From positions 1,798,001-1,862,000 of the forward strand of contig JAHREC010000011.1 in assembly GCA_020081605.1 (NCBI GenBank): a stretch of DNA of 64,000 bases, given 5' to 3'. The notes beneath the pieces were generated by a model. The model saw nothing but the letters and a program-made list of their open reading frames with translations, ran no database searches and had not been told where the DNA came from. Positions 23,303 through 33,494 of the stretch are shown piece by piece. Every line of letters starts with the position of its first letter. Position 1 is the first letter of the stretch. Made by a program: the position numbers and the translations under genes. This stretch comes from Albifimbria verrucaria. Its lineage: Eukaryota; Ascomycota; Sordariomycetes; Hypocreales; Stachybotryaceae.

Positions 23303-24677
23303 CTAGTCGGGCAATCTCACGGCATAGAACCAGCCTTCATCGGTGACATACCAGCGGCAGTCTCCCATATGATCAATAGTAAACCGGTTGCGCTGGGTCC
23401 AGTTACCATCAACCTCACGAACATAGTAGAAACGAGAGGGTCGTCATCCGCGGGCTTGAAGTCCTGCGGCTCAAACATCTTGTTCGCGTGTGCAAACTTG
23501 ATCTGCCGGAGGTCCTCCTCGCCCCGGGTGCGGCCAAGTCCGGAGACTTCAGGGGTGGCCAGTATTACCTGCATTGATGGGCACTCCTACGCCCATGACG
23601 ACACCTCCAGGCACGCCCGTGTTCGGCACTGCCTGGACCTGGGAGGCCCCGCAGCCACGTAATGCTGGCCGTTGATCATGATGGGTTGCTGAGCGATGGG
23701 CTGCTGCTGGATGTAGGTTGGTTGCTGGGCGACGACGTAGCCGGGCTGGTTGACGGCAACACTGCTAACGGCGGGCTGCTGTAGAATGAAAAGTCAGCAA
23801 CAGTCTCTTGTCGAGAAAATTATGAAAGTGTGTGTTGAGATGTCATGTGGGAAGGGAAATTGGCTTTCTGTTCAGACCACTTGATCAACAGAAAAATCAC
23901 AGCACCGCCAATGCCAAAAGCATTTCAGATACAAGACGCCGACGGGGAGCAGCGGGCAACTTGCATAATAAACGTAGTAGAAAACATTTGGCACCACGAG
24001 ACGAGCGCATGCTTGAGGGTGAGTAGGAGGGAGATGCTGCATTGGGGGTAGACCGACTTGAACGCCGGGGACGAAGCCCCATCAAAACGAGGAACATAGA
24101 CGTGCTGCATGGGCCCGAACGTGGTGTCCGGCACAGGCGGCTGGAAGTTGAGCCCCATGGGAGGAGGAGCCGTGTTCTGATAATCAGCCATGGCGTGGAC
24201 CTGATGCGCAGCGGCAGTGGCAGGCTGGTGTGTTGGATGCAGACCGATATAGGTAACGGGAGGAGAGGTAGCGTGGTGATGAGGTGACGAGTGGGGAATG
24301 TAGGTCACAGGACCGTGGTGCGTGAAGAAGCCCGCGCCGTGCTGGTGCTGGGGCAGGACGAAACAGCCGGCGACTGTCTGCGGCTGGCCAGGCAAAGAGA
24401 GGCTGCGCGAGGGATCCGACGACGTGTGCCACTGAGTGCCCGCAGCTGTACCGTGGCCCGGTGGAGGACCGACTTGTGGGAAGCTGGAGGGCTGCGAGCT
24501 CTCGACGACGGGGTCTTTGCTGTTGGCCGTGCTGCTCTTGGTCGCGTTGTTGTTGCTTCCTTGCTCGCTGACGTCCTCGACCGTGGTAAAGTGCACTTGG
24601 CGAGGCAGGTCCCCTCCGGATTTGGGGCGGCGCTGCGTCTTTGGGGACTTTGAATCCGTGCCTGCGGCTTCAGGCAT
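23303..24677 (-). CDS. Uncharacterised fungal protein with a conserved aromatic C-terminal domain
   Basis: The function is unknown. The start is ATG 24677 (MPEAAGTDSKSPKTQRRPKS), a Lys/Arg/Ser-rich head. A long His/Pro/Gln-rich disordered region follows (HHGPVTYIPHSSPHHHATSP). After an intron comes a Gln/Val/Pro-rich stretch (QPTYIQQQPIAQQPIMINGQ), then a dense C-terminal block of about 70 residues containing EPQDFKPADDDPSRFYYVRE and CRWYVTDEGWFYAVRLPD. That last block is the kind of strongly conserved segment seen in orphan fungal proteins. The intron acceptor is at about 23779; its donor lies between 23950 and 24060 and is not certain. Frame breaks: G-runs at 23438-23440, about 23551-23555 and 23647-23650 (plus strand). 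The head is compatible with RNA or DNA binding, which is only inference. Confidence 0.75.
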
Positions 24678-25976
24678 TGCTGGCCCTGGAGTGGTGCAGA
24701 TGAAAGAAAGGAGAGCGGCAGCAGAAGGAAGAAGATGTGTGAATAAGAGGCAGGGGGTAGAAAAAGGAGAGTTGTGTGCAGGTAAGGGAGGGACACTCAA
24801 TGCCTGTCCCCTACTGCCCTCGTGATAACCGAGAGGAAGTGCAATAGTAAGGAGTGAGAAAGTCTTTGTTTGCTTTCTCTCAGGAAAAGAATGTAATTCA
24901 GGGCTGGTTGCTGTTCCATCAAACCCGAGCAGAACCGTCTGGCAGGTCGTGTAAAACGCCAACAGCTGCTCACACTGGCTTCACCTTGAACTCAACTGAA
25001 AACAAAAACAGCACAATGACCAGGTAAAAGCGATTGCACGAGATCAAACAATGAGGATAAGAAAAGGCTTCTTCTACTCACCACCTTTTGCAAAGCCCAC
25101 GAGTTCCCATTCGGCACCCACACGGACTGCTCTGGCAGGGAATCTAACGGATCCTCATATTCGGTCCAGGTCCACGGGAAGCAGGGCAGACACATAATAT
25201 CAGGAGATGTCCGTTATTGGATGTTATTGTAGGAGACTGTTGTGTGCCAATTGTCCCGAGTGTCTGATGGAGTGGTTGATGGGGTGGTTGATTGTTAACG
25301 GCAAAAACAATGCATGGCATCAGCAGGAGCAGCAGCACGAGACGAGAAAATGTTGGACGTTGTAGAGTCAGTTATCTCGCTGAGTACTGAGTCCCGTGCC
25401 TTGCTCATATACCTATTTACCTTACTGAACCCGCCACTCCAGCTGCCAACACATATTCAACAGCACGGAATCATACGCCCCATCTGTGGCCCGATATGCT
25501 GCAATGATCACTGTTAACTTTCAACCATCTACGTCCGACTTGGACTGTAGCATACACGCGATATCAAGCAAGCATTGACCTCACCATGCCACAATAGCAC
25601 TCAGCTTGCAACGTTTCAATCCAAATATGCCATTGTAGACCATGACGCCCCAACCTGTACGGTCTAATGCTCGCTGACCAGTTACCTGATTGTAATGTAC
25701 AGTTATTTTTGTTTCCATGGGAGGAGAGATCATCCATTACCATGCCTTCGCCACGAATCCATCACCCCCAACAACGCTGTATTTCTCTCAGCATATACAC
25801 GGCAATAGTCTGCGCACGCCCTCCTCGCGCCTCCTGTCCCCGCCAGCCCTGGCCAATCTCATACAGCGACTCGCTCGCACTCGTCCACTCCTCGTGTTTG
25901 TTATTGCAGTTCGGTATTAGGCGCCGCTCACATCTGTGAGACGCAGTGTGCTGATAATATATTGGGTTTTACAGAA
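24678..25976. other. Long leader/promoter region of the minus-strand orphan gene
   Basis: Read on the minus strand, 24680-24820 is pyrimidine-rich and probably untranslated leader. A possible spliced upstream peptide gene occupies 24981-25195. From 25200 to 25976 I see nothing coding. Confidence 0.5.
24981..25195 (-). CDS. Possible spliced upstream ORF / small peptide (42 residues)
   Basis: A minus-strand ATG at 25195 opens a frame rich in Trp, Pro and Cys (MCLPCFPWTWTEYEDP..SVWVPNGNSWALQK). It reaches a good GTGAGT donor at 25081. A matching acceptor (TTTTCAG) ends the intron at 24996. Splicing 24996-25081 would add four residues before a TGA at 24981. It lies about 300 bases upstream of the next start codon on the same strand, so it may be an upstream ORF in the leader of that gene or an independent small protein. 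The coding-like composition and the good splice sites are seen directly; translation is inferred. Confidence 0.35.
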
Positions 25977-26731
25977 TTACAGAGATGCCTCAGGTGCCTT
26001 CTCCGGGATGGGGAAGAATGATCGCCTCACAATCTATGCCAAAAGTTAGCTCATGCTCGAAATCATCGTCTCCAAAGAGTTTTCACTTACGGCCCAAGCA
26101 CCAGCCACAGATCCGACGATACCTCCAGAAATCATCATCTGGCGCACGCCCCTGGTGCTCTTGAAGAGGACACCGCTCAGAAAACCAGCGGCGATCGTGT
26201 TGGCAGAGTCGTGCTTGCCTCGCAGGTAACCGATCAGGAGTTTGTGCAGTTGTAGACAATGGCAACGACACCGGCCGAGTTACCCAAGAAGGGACCACGT
26301 CTCGTCACGGCGTTGAGAACCGTGTTGAGTCGGAGCCGAGGAGGTTGGCCGCCCGACCTGCGCAGGCCCTCCTGCAAACCCCAAGCACCACCGATGCTCA
26401 GGCCAGCGAGGTAGGTAACACCCGCGCCGTAGCAGAGGTCGTCGGTGAAACCGCGCGAAGGCAGCACGGAGTGGCCTGGGTCCGAGAGGGCCGTCTCATC
26501 CAGCGTCAGGTACTCAAGCGTGTCCCTGTTCAGGCCAGCGAGAGGATGCAGTTGCGAAGGGTCAGCGAAGGACGAGTTCTGGAGGAAAGCCTCGACGCCC
26601 TGTCCTTGGGCCGGGTCGAAGGAGGTCGTCGGCTCATAGGTGGTTGTCGGCTGGGTCTGCTGCTGTGTTTGCTGCTGCTGCTGAGAAGAGGACTTGTTGC
26701 CCCCGGTAAGGGCGTTCCATACAGACGACAT
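25977..26731 (-). CDS. TIM23: Mitochondrial inner-membrane translocase subunit Tim23
   Basis: Tim23 forms the channel of the presequence translocase of the inner membrane. The start is ATG 26731. The first 45 residues are Gln/Thr-rich (SSQQQQQTQQQTQPTTTYEP), followed by the intermembrane-space segment (LHPLAGLNRDTLEYLTLDE). The Tim17/22/23 domain has its helices around YGAGVTYLAGLSIGGAWGL, LGNSAGVVAIVYNCTNS and MMISGGIVGSVAGAWA. The intron is 26034-26090. The second exon encodes the short tail IVRRSFFPIPEKAPEASL. One base is missing at 26237-26238 (a C-run in the gene), after which the frame continues LIGYLRGKHDSANTIAAGF. Repaired length is 232 residues, normal for the family. Such an essential gene argues that the break is an error. 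Confidence 0.93.
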
Positions 26732-27996
26732 CGCGAGGGGACAAAGGAGATGTGCGGCGCAGCGACGTGCGGGTGATTGATGGAGGAAGGGATAGATTAG
26801 GGAGGATTGAGATCCGTTATCTTCTCGAAGATTGTATGACCTACTGACCCTCTATGGTAAGCTCAAAAATTTTGGGCGAGCGCGGCGACTTGGCCCGTGC
26901 ACCAATGACTGCCATCCAGGCGCAAGATGAGAAAACAGATCACGTGATTTTCGTTCGGGTCCCAAACTCCCTTGATACTGAGTTTTTTTTGGCTGGTTCG
27001 TTTTCAGAATCATGGCAAGGATGTCTAGGAGAACAATTGACCGTATAATTACGGCTTGGGAGTGATAAAACCAATAGAAAGATTCCATTTCATCCGCTGA
27101 CTACGTAGCACGGTCGTTGACAAAAGGCAAGTTCAAGGTAGATATTGGTGTTACTGGCACTTTGTAGTTACCACACGAATCCCTCACTACGCACTTTTGG
27201 CAACCTCCTGACCTAAGCCATACGGTTTTTCCATACATCACAGTCCCAGTCCGTACCCCAGCTCTTATGAACCAAAGCATTTCAGAGACACATTCACGCA
27301 CAGCAGACTTATAAGGCTGTTTCAGCCCAACTCAATAATCTCTAAAGAATTGATGATATGTCGAGACCACCCCACAGTCACAAACCTCTCGAGAGGTCGC
27401 TCGCGGCTGATAAGGAAGAGCGTTCACATTTACTTTAGGAGGCCGGGAACGGAAGGAAACCCACAGAGAATCAGGAGTAACCCTCAGCAAGCCGCATTAG
27501 CGGAGCCGCCGTAAAAATTATTAAACACTTGACGGTGTAGAATAACCCTTACTGATGATGAAGAAGAAAAAGGGAAAGAGAAAGATGGCCGGCGGTTGCA
27601 GGCTTTTTATTCACGATGGAGGGCCAGTGGCGCTAGTCTTAGTTTGGAATGGCCTGAGAAAACACGTGCAGCCCACTTGACTTCCAGCCTCTCTGCCCAC
27701 TTCGTGTAATTGCGTGTAATTGCACCGACGAGCTATACGTTGTCTGCGACATATGATTTGAGCAATGGTCCAATATCATTTGTTAATTGAACGGGGCTGC
27801 GGAGCTTTGTGTGGATTTTCTTACACTTTTATTCAATTACATACAGCACCAGCGCCTTTTCAGAACAGGGCCTACCAAGATAATGCAAGAAAGAGTTCTG
27901 GCATATATGAAATGCCGTTTTGTTGCGCCGCCCAAACTAAATCTCCATAACCAATGCCGAGGTAAAAGAAACTAGAAGTATGTAGCCAAAATATTT
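26732..27996. promoter_or_regulatory. Intergenic region with TIM23 promoter
   Basis: The region lies upstream of TIM23 (minus strand) and downstream of the PQ-loop gene. It carries a perfect palindrome ATCACGTGAT at 26939-26948, about 210 bases before the TIM23 start, and another CACGTG at 27663-27668. No gene is supported. Confidence 0.5.
26939..26948. promoter_or_regulatory. Perfect palindromic E-box (Cbf1-type site)
   Basis: ATCACGTGAT matches the yeast Cbf1 core TCACGTGA. A Cbf1 homologue is encoded at 59.1-60.1 kb in this window. The distance to the TIM23 start codon (about 210 bases) suits a promoter element. Binding is inferred. Confidence 0.45.
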
Positions 27997-29211
27997 CTAA
28001 GGATAGGAGGAGTCTCCGCGTTGCAGAAGTGGCCGCTGGTCCCAGCGGTCCTCCCCAATGCTGCGTCGGTCATCCTCTGGGAAATCGTCGTTCTCCTCGG
28101 CCTCGCTTTTCGTCTTGTACATGAAATACTGAGCAAAAACTCCCAGGTCCAGGAAAAGAGTGACTAAGCTGCCAGCCAGCCAGCTGAGGTTGACCAGGAT
28201 GTATTTTCCGTAGATCCGACTAGCCTCGCCAGGCTCACAGGTGTCGTCCCTGCAAGTCGGCTCAAATGCAAAAATGGAAAGGACATAGGTGACATTGCCA
28301 AGGCAGGCAAACAGGAAGAATAGCATGCTGAGCCCGTCGGTAGTCTTTCGTCTCCAGTTGAGAATAAGTTGCGGCAGTCTCGAGGCAATGTAGGCGACAG
28401 CGCAAAGGTAGCCGAAGAACTGACCCAGCGTGTTAAACTGAAGGGCGTCTTCTCCGCGTTCCACCGGCTTCTTGTCATCGCCCGTAGCTTTCTCGCCCAG
28501 GTACCAACCCAACACACCTGCGCCGCAAACCATTATGACTACGGTCGCGTTCCAAACAAATGTCTGCAGAGCTGTTGGTGGTGGAGGGGTGGGCTAGGGT
28601 TCTCGGAAATGTGAGGCACGGCTGGTGAAAGGCCAGACCAGTCTGAGCCCCTGCGCTCCCGGTTCCGTGTACCAGCAAGAAGGTCGGTTCGTTCGTTAGG
28701 TTCCTGTGTGTTCCCATTCGTAGGTTTCGCGGGAGTCGGCTCGTCTCGCCATGTAAATCCTCGATAGTAGAAGCACTGCCCTAGAAGCACGATATCGGCA
28801 ATGGTATAATACACGGCGAGGATGATCTGAGGGTATGGTCAGCAATTGGGACTGCAACGAGCGACAATGCTACTTACCATAGTGGGAAGAACGCCCTGCA
28901 GGACGGCACCCAAAATATTGAAGACATCGCCGAGCAGCCAGACAATGATGAATTGAATCGAGAGGGCATCTGCGCTGCCTCGCTGGAAGTTTTGTATGAT
29001 TTGGGGAGAAGACAACAACTGTCACAATGAGTCAGTAACCTCGGCCATGCAACAACAGCAATTCAGACTAACCCCAGCAGGCAATGGATATGGATCTAAA
29101 GTGGCATTGATTAGAAGCTTTCAAAGAGGTATTAACAAGTTGGAAGACCTACCCGCAAATGCCAGAGATGGCCTCGACGTCAAGGTTGAAGGTCTGCGTG
29201 GGAGGCGCCAT
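27997..29211 (-). CDS. PQ-loop vacuolar/lysosomal amino-acid transporter (Ypq/Rtc2-like)
   Basis: The family exports cationic amino acids from vacuoles. The two PQ-loop repeats are present: FSPQIIQNFQRGSADALS in repeat one and ASRLPQLILNWRRKTTDGLS in repeat two. Around them are about seven hydrophobic helices, such as FIIVWLLGDVFNILGAVLQG, ADIVLLGQCFYY, LFFLFACLGNVTYVLSIFAF and VNLSWLAGSLVTLFLDLGVF. A hydrophilic linker separates the repeats, and the acidic tail ends RPLLQRGDSSYP, resembling a dileucine sorting signal. The start is ATG 29211. Introns: 29096-29152, 29019-29072 and 28827-28877. Two bases seem lost from the run at 29003-29006 and one near 28565-28572. Repaired length is 351 residues and divides by three. 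The gene diverges from the dephospho-CoA kinase gene. Confidence 0.9.
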
Positions 29212-30051
29212 GGCTCATCAAGGCAAGCAGCGCTAATGCACGGGGATCATGGATGAAGCAAGGACCCTCTGAGTCTGAGCAGGTCGAGGGCGGAGGACAA
29301 CCCTGCCGCAGACGTCTTGTTCAGCACGAGGCAGGCTACAGCTTCGGTACAGCTTGACAGTGCCTCGTCATCCGCAGTGAATTGGCGTGAACGGTGACGA
29401 GTTGGAGGAAGGGGCGAGGTTTGAAGGATGACAAAGAGCTAGGCGTTGGACAGACTTTTTTCTTGCCTGTTTCTTGTCTGCATCGGTACTGGTGCTGGCA
29501 CGCAATAAAAAAATGATCCACGTGCCCCTTGTCTTTGGAGCATGGCACAGACGTCACCAAGCAGGAGACTTAAAATGCGGGGAGCCAGCCATAGGGTCAT
29601 AGGTCACAGGGGAGGGTTGGAGGGGCTTAGCGATGCAGTAATAGTGCCTACCTATACTACTCTGTACCTTATGTACCTACCTTCGGTACTAAGGCATTGG
29701 AGAGCTGGAGGGGACCCAGCGGAGCCTTGACCTTGTCTTACCGAGGATGGTGTCTAATCCGGAACCGTGCTAGAGCCATGACAGCTCACTGAAGCTCGAC
29801 ATCGACTGACTTCAATATTTGCCTGCTACATCAGCCCGAGCCAGCTTCTCCAGCTTCTCCCCGACGTTGTTTACTGAGGCATTTCATGGTATTGAGCTGA
29901 TGAGCTGATGCGTTGCATCACATAGCCCAGGATCGCTGGTTAACTTGACGGTCTAAATTACCTCTCATTTAATCACAGTTCATTCTCACAAGCAATTCCG
30001 GCTCACCTCGGCAGGCCCACGACTTTGCGATACCCAGCAGGTAGCTTCAAA
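29212..30051. promoter_or_regulatory. Bidirectional promoter region between PQ-loop and dephospho-CoA kinase genes
   Basis: This 840-base spacer serves two divergent genes. It contains a CACGTG E-box at 29519-29524 and a run of TACCT elements at about 29647-29690. No coding frame is supported. Confidence 0.5.
29519..29524. promoter_or_regulatory. CACGTG E-box upstream of the PQ-loop gene
   Basis: A core E-box about 310 bases upstream of the PQ-loop start codon. It could bind Cbf1 or another bHLH factor; this rests on the hexamer alone. Confidence 0.3.
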
Positions 30052-30845
30052 ATGCTTCTCATCGGACTCACCGGCTCCATTGCCACCGGCAAATCAACCG
30101 TCTCATCCCTCCTCTCATCTCCGCCCTACTCTCTGCCAATTGTGGACGCCGACCTGCTGGCGCGCAAGGTGGTTGAGCCCGGCACCACGGGATATAAAAG
30201 ATTGTGGCTCACTTTGGCCCAGACACACCGGATCTACTGGTCGAGCCGTCAGAGTCGATGCCCGAGAATGGACCAGACGGACGTGGCCGACCCTTGAACC
30301 GCCCAGCGTTGGGAAAGCGTGTCTTCGGAAACACCGAGGAGCGCAAGCGGGACCGCGGCGTGCTCAACGGCATCGTGCACCCAGCGGTGCGATGGGAGAT
30401 GTTTAAGATGGTGGTGGGATGCTATTTGCGCGGTCACTGGGCCGTGGTGCTCGACATTCCGCTGTTGTTCGAGAGCGGGCTGGACCGGTTCTGCGGCGTG
30501 GCCGTCGTGGTGGCGGTGCGCGACCCCGAGGTGCAGATGAAGCGGCTGATGGACCGCGACGCGCACCTCAGCCGCGAGGATGCCGAGAACCGCGTGCGCA
30601 GCCAAGGCGACGTGCGCGACAAGGCGCGGCGGTGCGAAGCACGTGGCCGCGGCTACGGCGTGGTGCTATGGAACGATGGGTCGAGAGAAGAGCTCAAGGC
30701 GAGCCTGGCAGTGGCCATGGCGGACATCAAGAAGAGCAGCCCGCCGTGGTGGTCGTGGGTGCTGCTGGGGTTCCCGCCGCTGGCCGTGGTGGTGGCGGCT
30801 TGGAGGGTCTGGCAAAACGTGAGGATTAACCGACGGTATGTCTGA
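30052..30845 (+). CDS. CAB5: Dephospho-CoA kinase with C-terminal membrane anchor
   Basis: This enzyme phosphorylates dephospho-CoA on the ribose 3'-hydroxyl, the last step of coenzyme A synthesis. The P-loop is [12 protein letters not shown] near the start, followed by [19 protein letters not shown], the NGIVHPAVR motif and the lid region [13 protein letters not shown]. The tail [20 protein letters not shown] is a probable single transmembrane helix with a basic end (RINRRYV), suggesting anchoring to a membrane. The start is ATG 30052 (TTCAAAATGCTTC); an earlier in-frame ATG at 30025 adds nothing conserved. One A is missing at 30196-30199. Repaired length is 264 residues. An insert with [17 protein letters not shown] is typical of fungal versions. 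No intron is seen. Confidence 0.92.
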
Positions 30846-31913
30846 GTTGCCGATCGATCTCAACTGAACGTGGTTCTGGAGAGTGGGAGGTCACACCATG
30901 TCTTGGCTATCCGGTTTTCTCGGTCCCTCCCTCCGCTCAGACGAGCTGATGATAGTTTACGTCGCTGCGAGATGCCGCCGTGCTTATTCAGGAAGATTTG
31001 CTGGGGTTGGCAACATAGCGGATGGCACGGAGCAGGGACTGACGGATAGAATTATTAAGATGGGCGATTACTGCACACCGGCATACCTATGCCTAGCTAC
31101 CTTACCTTAGATACCTAACTATGTGTGTAATAATTCGGATGATAAATGGTACTGCACCCAACCTACCTGGTATGGTGATATGTAAGCTCACAGGAACTTG
31201 CAGCGGTTGTCGGTTGCTGGCGAGGGACTTGTCCAGGGTATCATGCACTACCTACTAAGGTCCCTTGGGTTTATTAATTCAGCGTTACATGAACCAAACC
31301 CCGGGCGTACAAACGTCCCATGTCTGGAACTCCGGTTCGTTTCCCACGTTGCAAGGCTGGCTGCCCTCGTGTAAAATCAAAGTTGCGGCAGAGGAAGGAA
31401 GCCAAGACTACCTTAATTCAATTCTGTCTTGGCTTGTGCGCGGCTGCAGGATGCGGCGTGCAACATAGACTGCCAGGCCATGGGCAAATCATGTCCAGAA
31501 ACGTTGCACCTCTCCAAGCTCCGAGATGCCACGGACTGGGCGTGGACAGCCTCAGCAAGCCCACGCATCTTCCGACGGAAGACTCAGGCCCCCAGGTCGT
31601 TTACGTACTTCCGTCTTGGGCTTCTCTCGTGCCCGGTATTATCTCCGTGGGCCGTCCCGGTTCTTCTGTCTTCTTCTGTCCTTATTAACAATCCGCTGCT
31701 TTTTTTGCTTCAACCTTCTGTCTGTGCAAGCGGTCCGGAAAACGTAATGCGACATCACGGCATTTCGACAACCTCGCTTTAATAATTGCCCCCGACTTAC
31801 TTACCTACCTACCTACCTAGGCAACTATAGTCATAGCTTATCTAAACCTCTGGGGCCGCCTAGTCTCAATCGACAGTACTTGATCCCCTTCCGCCTCCAC
31901 CGCGACCGCACCC
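30846..31913. promoter_or_regulatory. Intergenic region with NPY1 promoter
   Basis: No coding frame is supported. TACCT-type elements cluster at 31084-31112, and a tandem run of ACCT units lies at 31797-31820, about 95 bases before the next start codon. Confidence 0.5.
31797..31820 (+). promoter_or_regulatory. Tandem ACCT repeat in the NPY1 promoter
   Basis: Five to six ACCT units in tandem (TTACCTACCTACCTACC), ending in CTAGG. They are a dense version of the TACCT element found in several spacers of this window. A regulatory role is inferred from position and recurrence. Confidence 0.4.
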
Positions 31914-33245
31914 ATGAAGCTCTTCTCCCGCACATCCCAGAAAATGTCTGGCTCTCAACCTCTCATCTCGGAGCAATCCGCGCTCGAAAACGACAACTCT
32001 CTGCTGACCCAGCGCTTCGGCAAAGAGGTCGTCAACTACTATGCCGGGGGCCGCCTGAACCGTTATTCCTTTCTCAGACCCGACACGTCCTTTCTCAAGG
32101 CCGCCGCCTCGAGCCCCGGCGCCCTCTATGTCGGTCTGAACAACCTGAATCCCTCGTCACCACCGCCAGCGAGCTCGCCTACTTCAGCTTCGATGACTTG
32201 CGCCACATCCTCGGAGAGTCCCTCTTCGATCTGACCGAGGAGGAGTGCATCGAGCAATTCGACTCAACCGTCGTCCACCCCCAGCTCGTCTTCCTCGGCT
32301 TGCTGGAAAGCGCTCACTCACACCAGTTCAAGTCTGCCGCCCACGGCACAATCACCAGCCAGCCCTTCTTCGCCATTGACCTGACCCCCAAGGGTCCTCA
32401 GGCCGATGCCATCTCTTCCTTCCTGCAGAAGCAGGAGATTAAGAGGGTCACTGTCCAGCAGAACCCCGAGGACTCACGCTTCACCCCGAAGCCGGTAAGC
32501 GCTCATGCTCTCTCTCACTCGGTGTCCTCCTCGCGCAAGCTGACCTCATATCCCAGCCGCCATGTTCGCTCAGGCACGTTCCATGATTGACTGGAACGTC
32601 CGCAACGGTTTCTGCGCTGGCTGTGGCAATCCCAACTTGTCCGTACATGCCGGCTACAAGCGTGTGTGCCCGCCCACGGACCGCAAGGGTGGACCCGGCG
32701 CTGTCCCCAAAGGTGACTGCCCTACTCGCCACGGCATCTCCAACGTCTGCTTCCCGCGATCTGACCCGACCATGATCGCCGCCGTGGTTTCTGCCGACGG
32801 TACTCGTATCCTGCTGGGCCGCCAGAAGCGCTGGCCCCCTTACTGGTACAGCACTCTCGCCGGCTTCCTTGAGCCCGGCGAGTCCATCGAGGAGTCGGTT
32901 CGCCGCGAGGTCTGGGAGGAAAGTGGCGTCCGGGTCGGCCGTGTCGTCATCCACTCCAGCCAGCCCTGGCCGTACCCTTCTAGTCTCATGATTGGCGCCG
33001 TCGCCCAGGCCCTGCCCGGCGCCGGCGAGAAGATCAACCTCAACGACCAGGAACTCGAGGATGCCAAGTGGTTCACCATGGATGAGGTCCGCGAAGCTCT
33101 CAAGAACGGCACAAGTGGCCTTGGTGAGCCTGCGCCCGAGAATTACAAACAGGGCGCTCTGCGTCTGCCTCCGGGCCAGGCCATTGCCAATCAGCTAATC
33201 GCCGCGGTGGCCAACGGCTTCCTCACCGGAACACCCAAGATTTGA
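31914..33245 (+). CDS. NPY1: NADH pyrophosphatase, Nudix family (Npy1/NudC type)
   Basis: The enzyme cleaves NAD(H) to NMN(H) and AMP; yeast Npy1 is peroxisomal. An N-terminal NudC-like domain is followed by a zinc-ribbon region with FCAGCGNP, RVCPP and GDCPTRHG, then the Nudix box GFLEPGESIEESVRREVWEE with ESGV completing GX5EX7REUXEEXGU. The NADH-specific motif SQPWPYPSS follows directly. The start is ATG 31914 (MKLFSRTSQKMSGS); a second in-frame ATG lies 30 bases on. The intron is 32495-32556. One C is missing at 32151-32153 and one at the exon end near 32492-32494. Repaired length is 423 residues. The end (TPKI) is not a standard peroxisomal tripeptide. It faces TTI1 tail to tail at 249 bases. 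Confidence 0.93.
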
Positions 33246-33494
33246 TTCTGTTATGTTCAGCAGTTGATTAGATTAAAACGACATTTACGCTTTTATACTC
33301 TCTTTTATTGATGTTTACATTTCTAGAATATTTTATGAGGCGATGATCCAATATGGTTATTGTCTTTCGATGATAATTAGATAGACACGGAGAACTGGAA
33401 ACCAAGGGCAGACTATGTAAAATTGGCACAATCTGAACGATATTGGCAAGGCTACTCTTTGCACATTACATGTACGAGCGAGGTGATTCATGAT

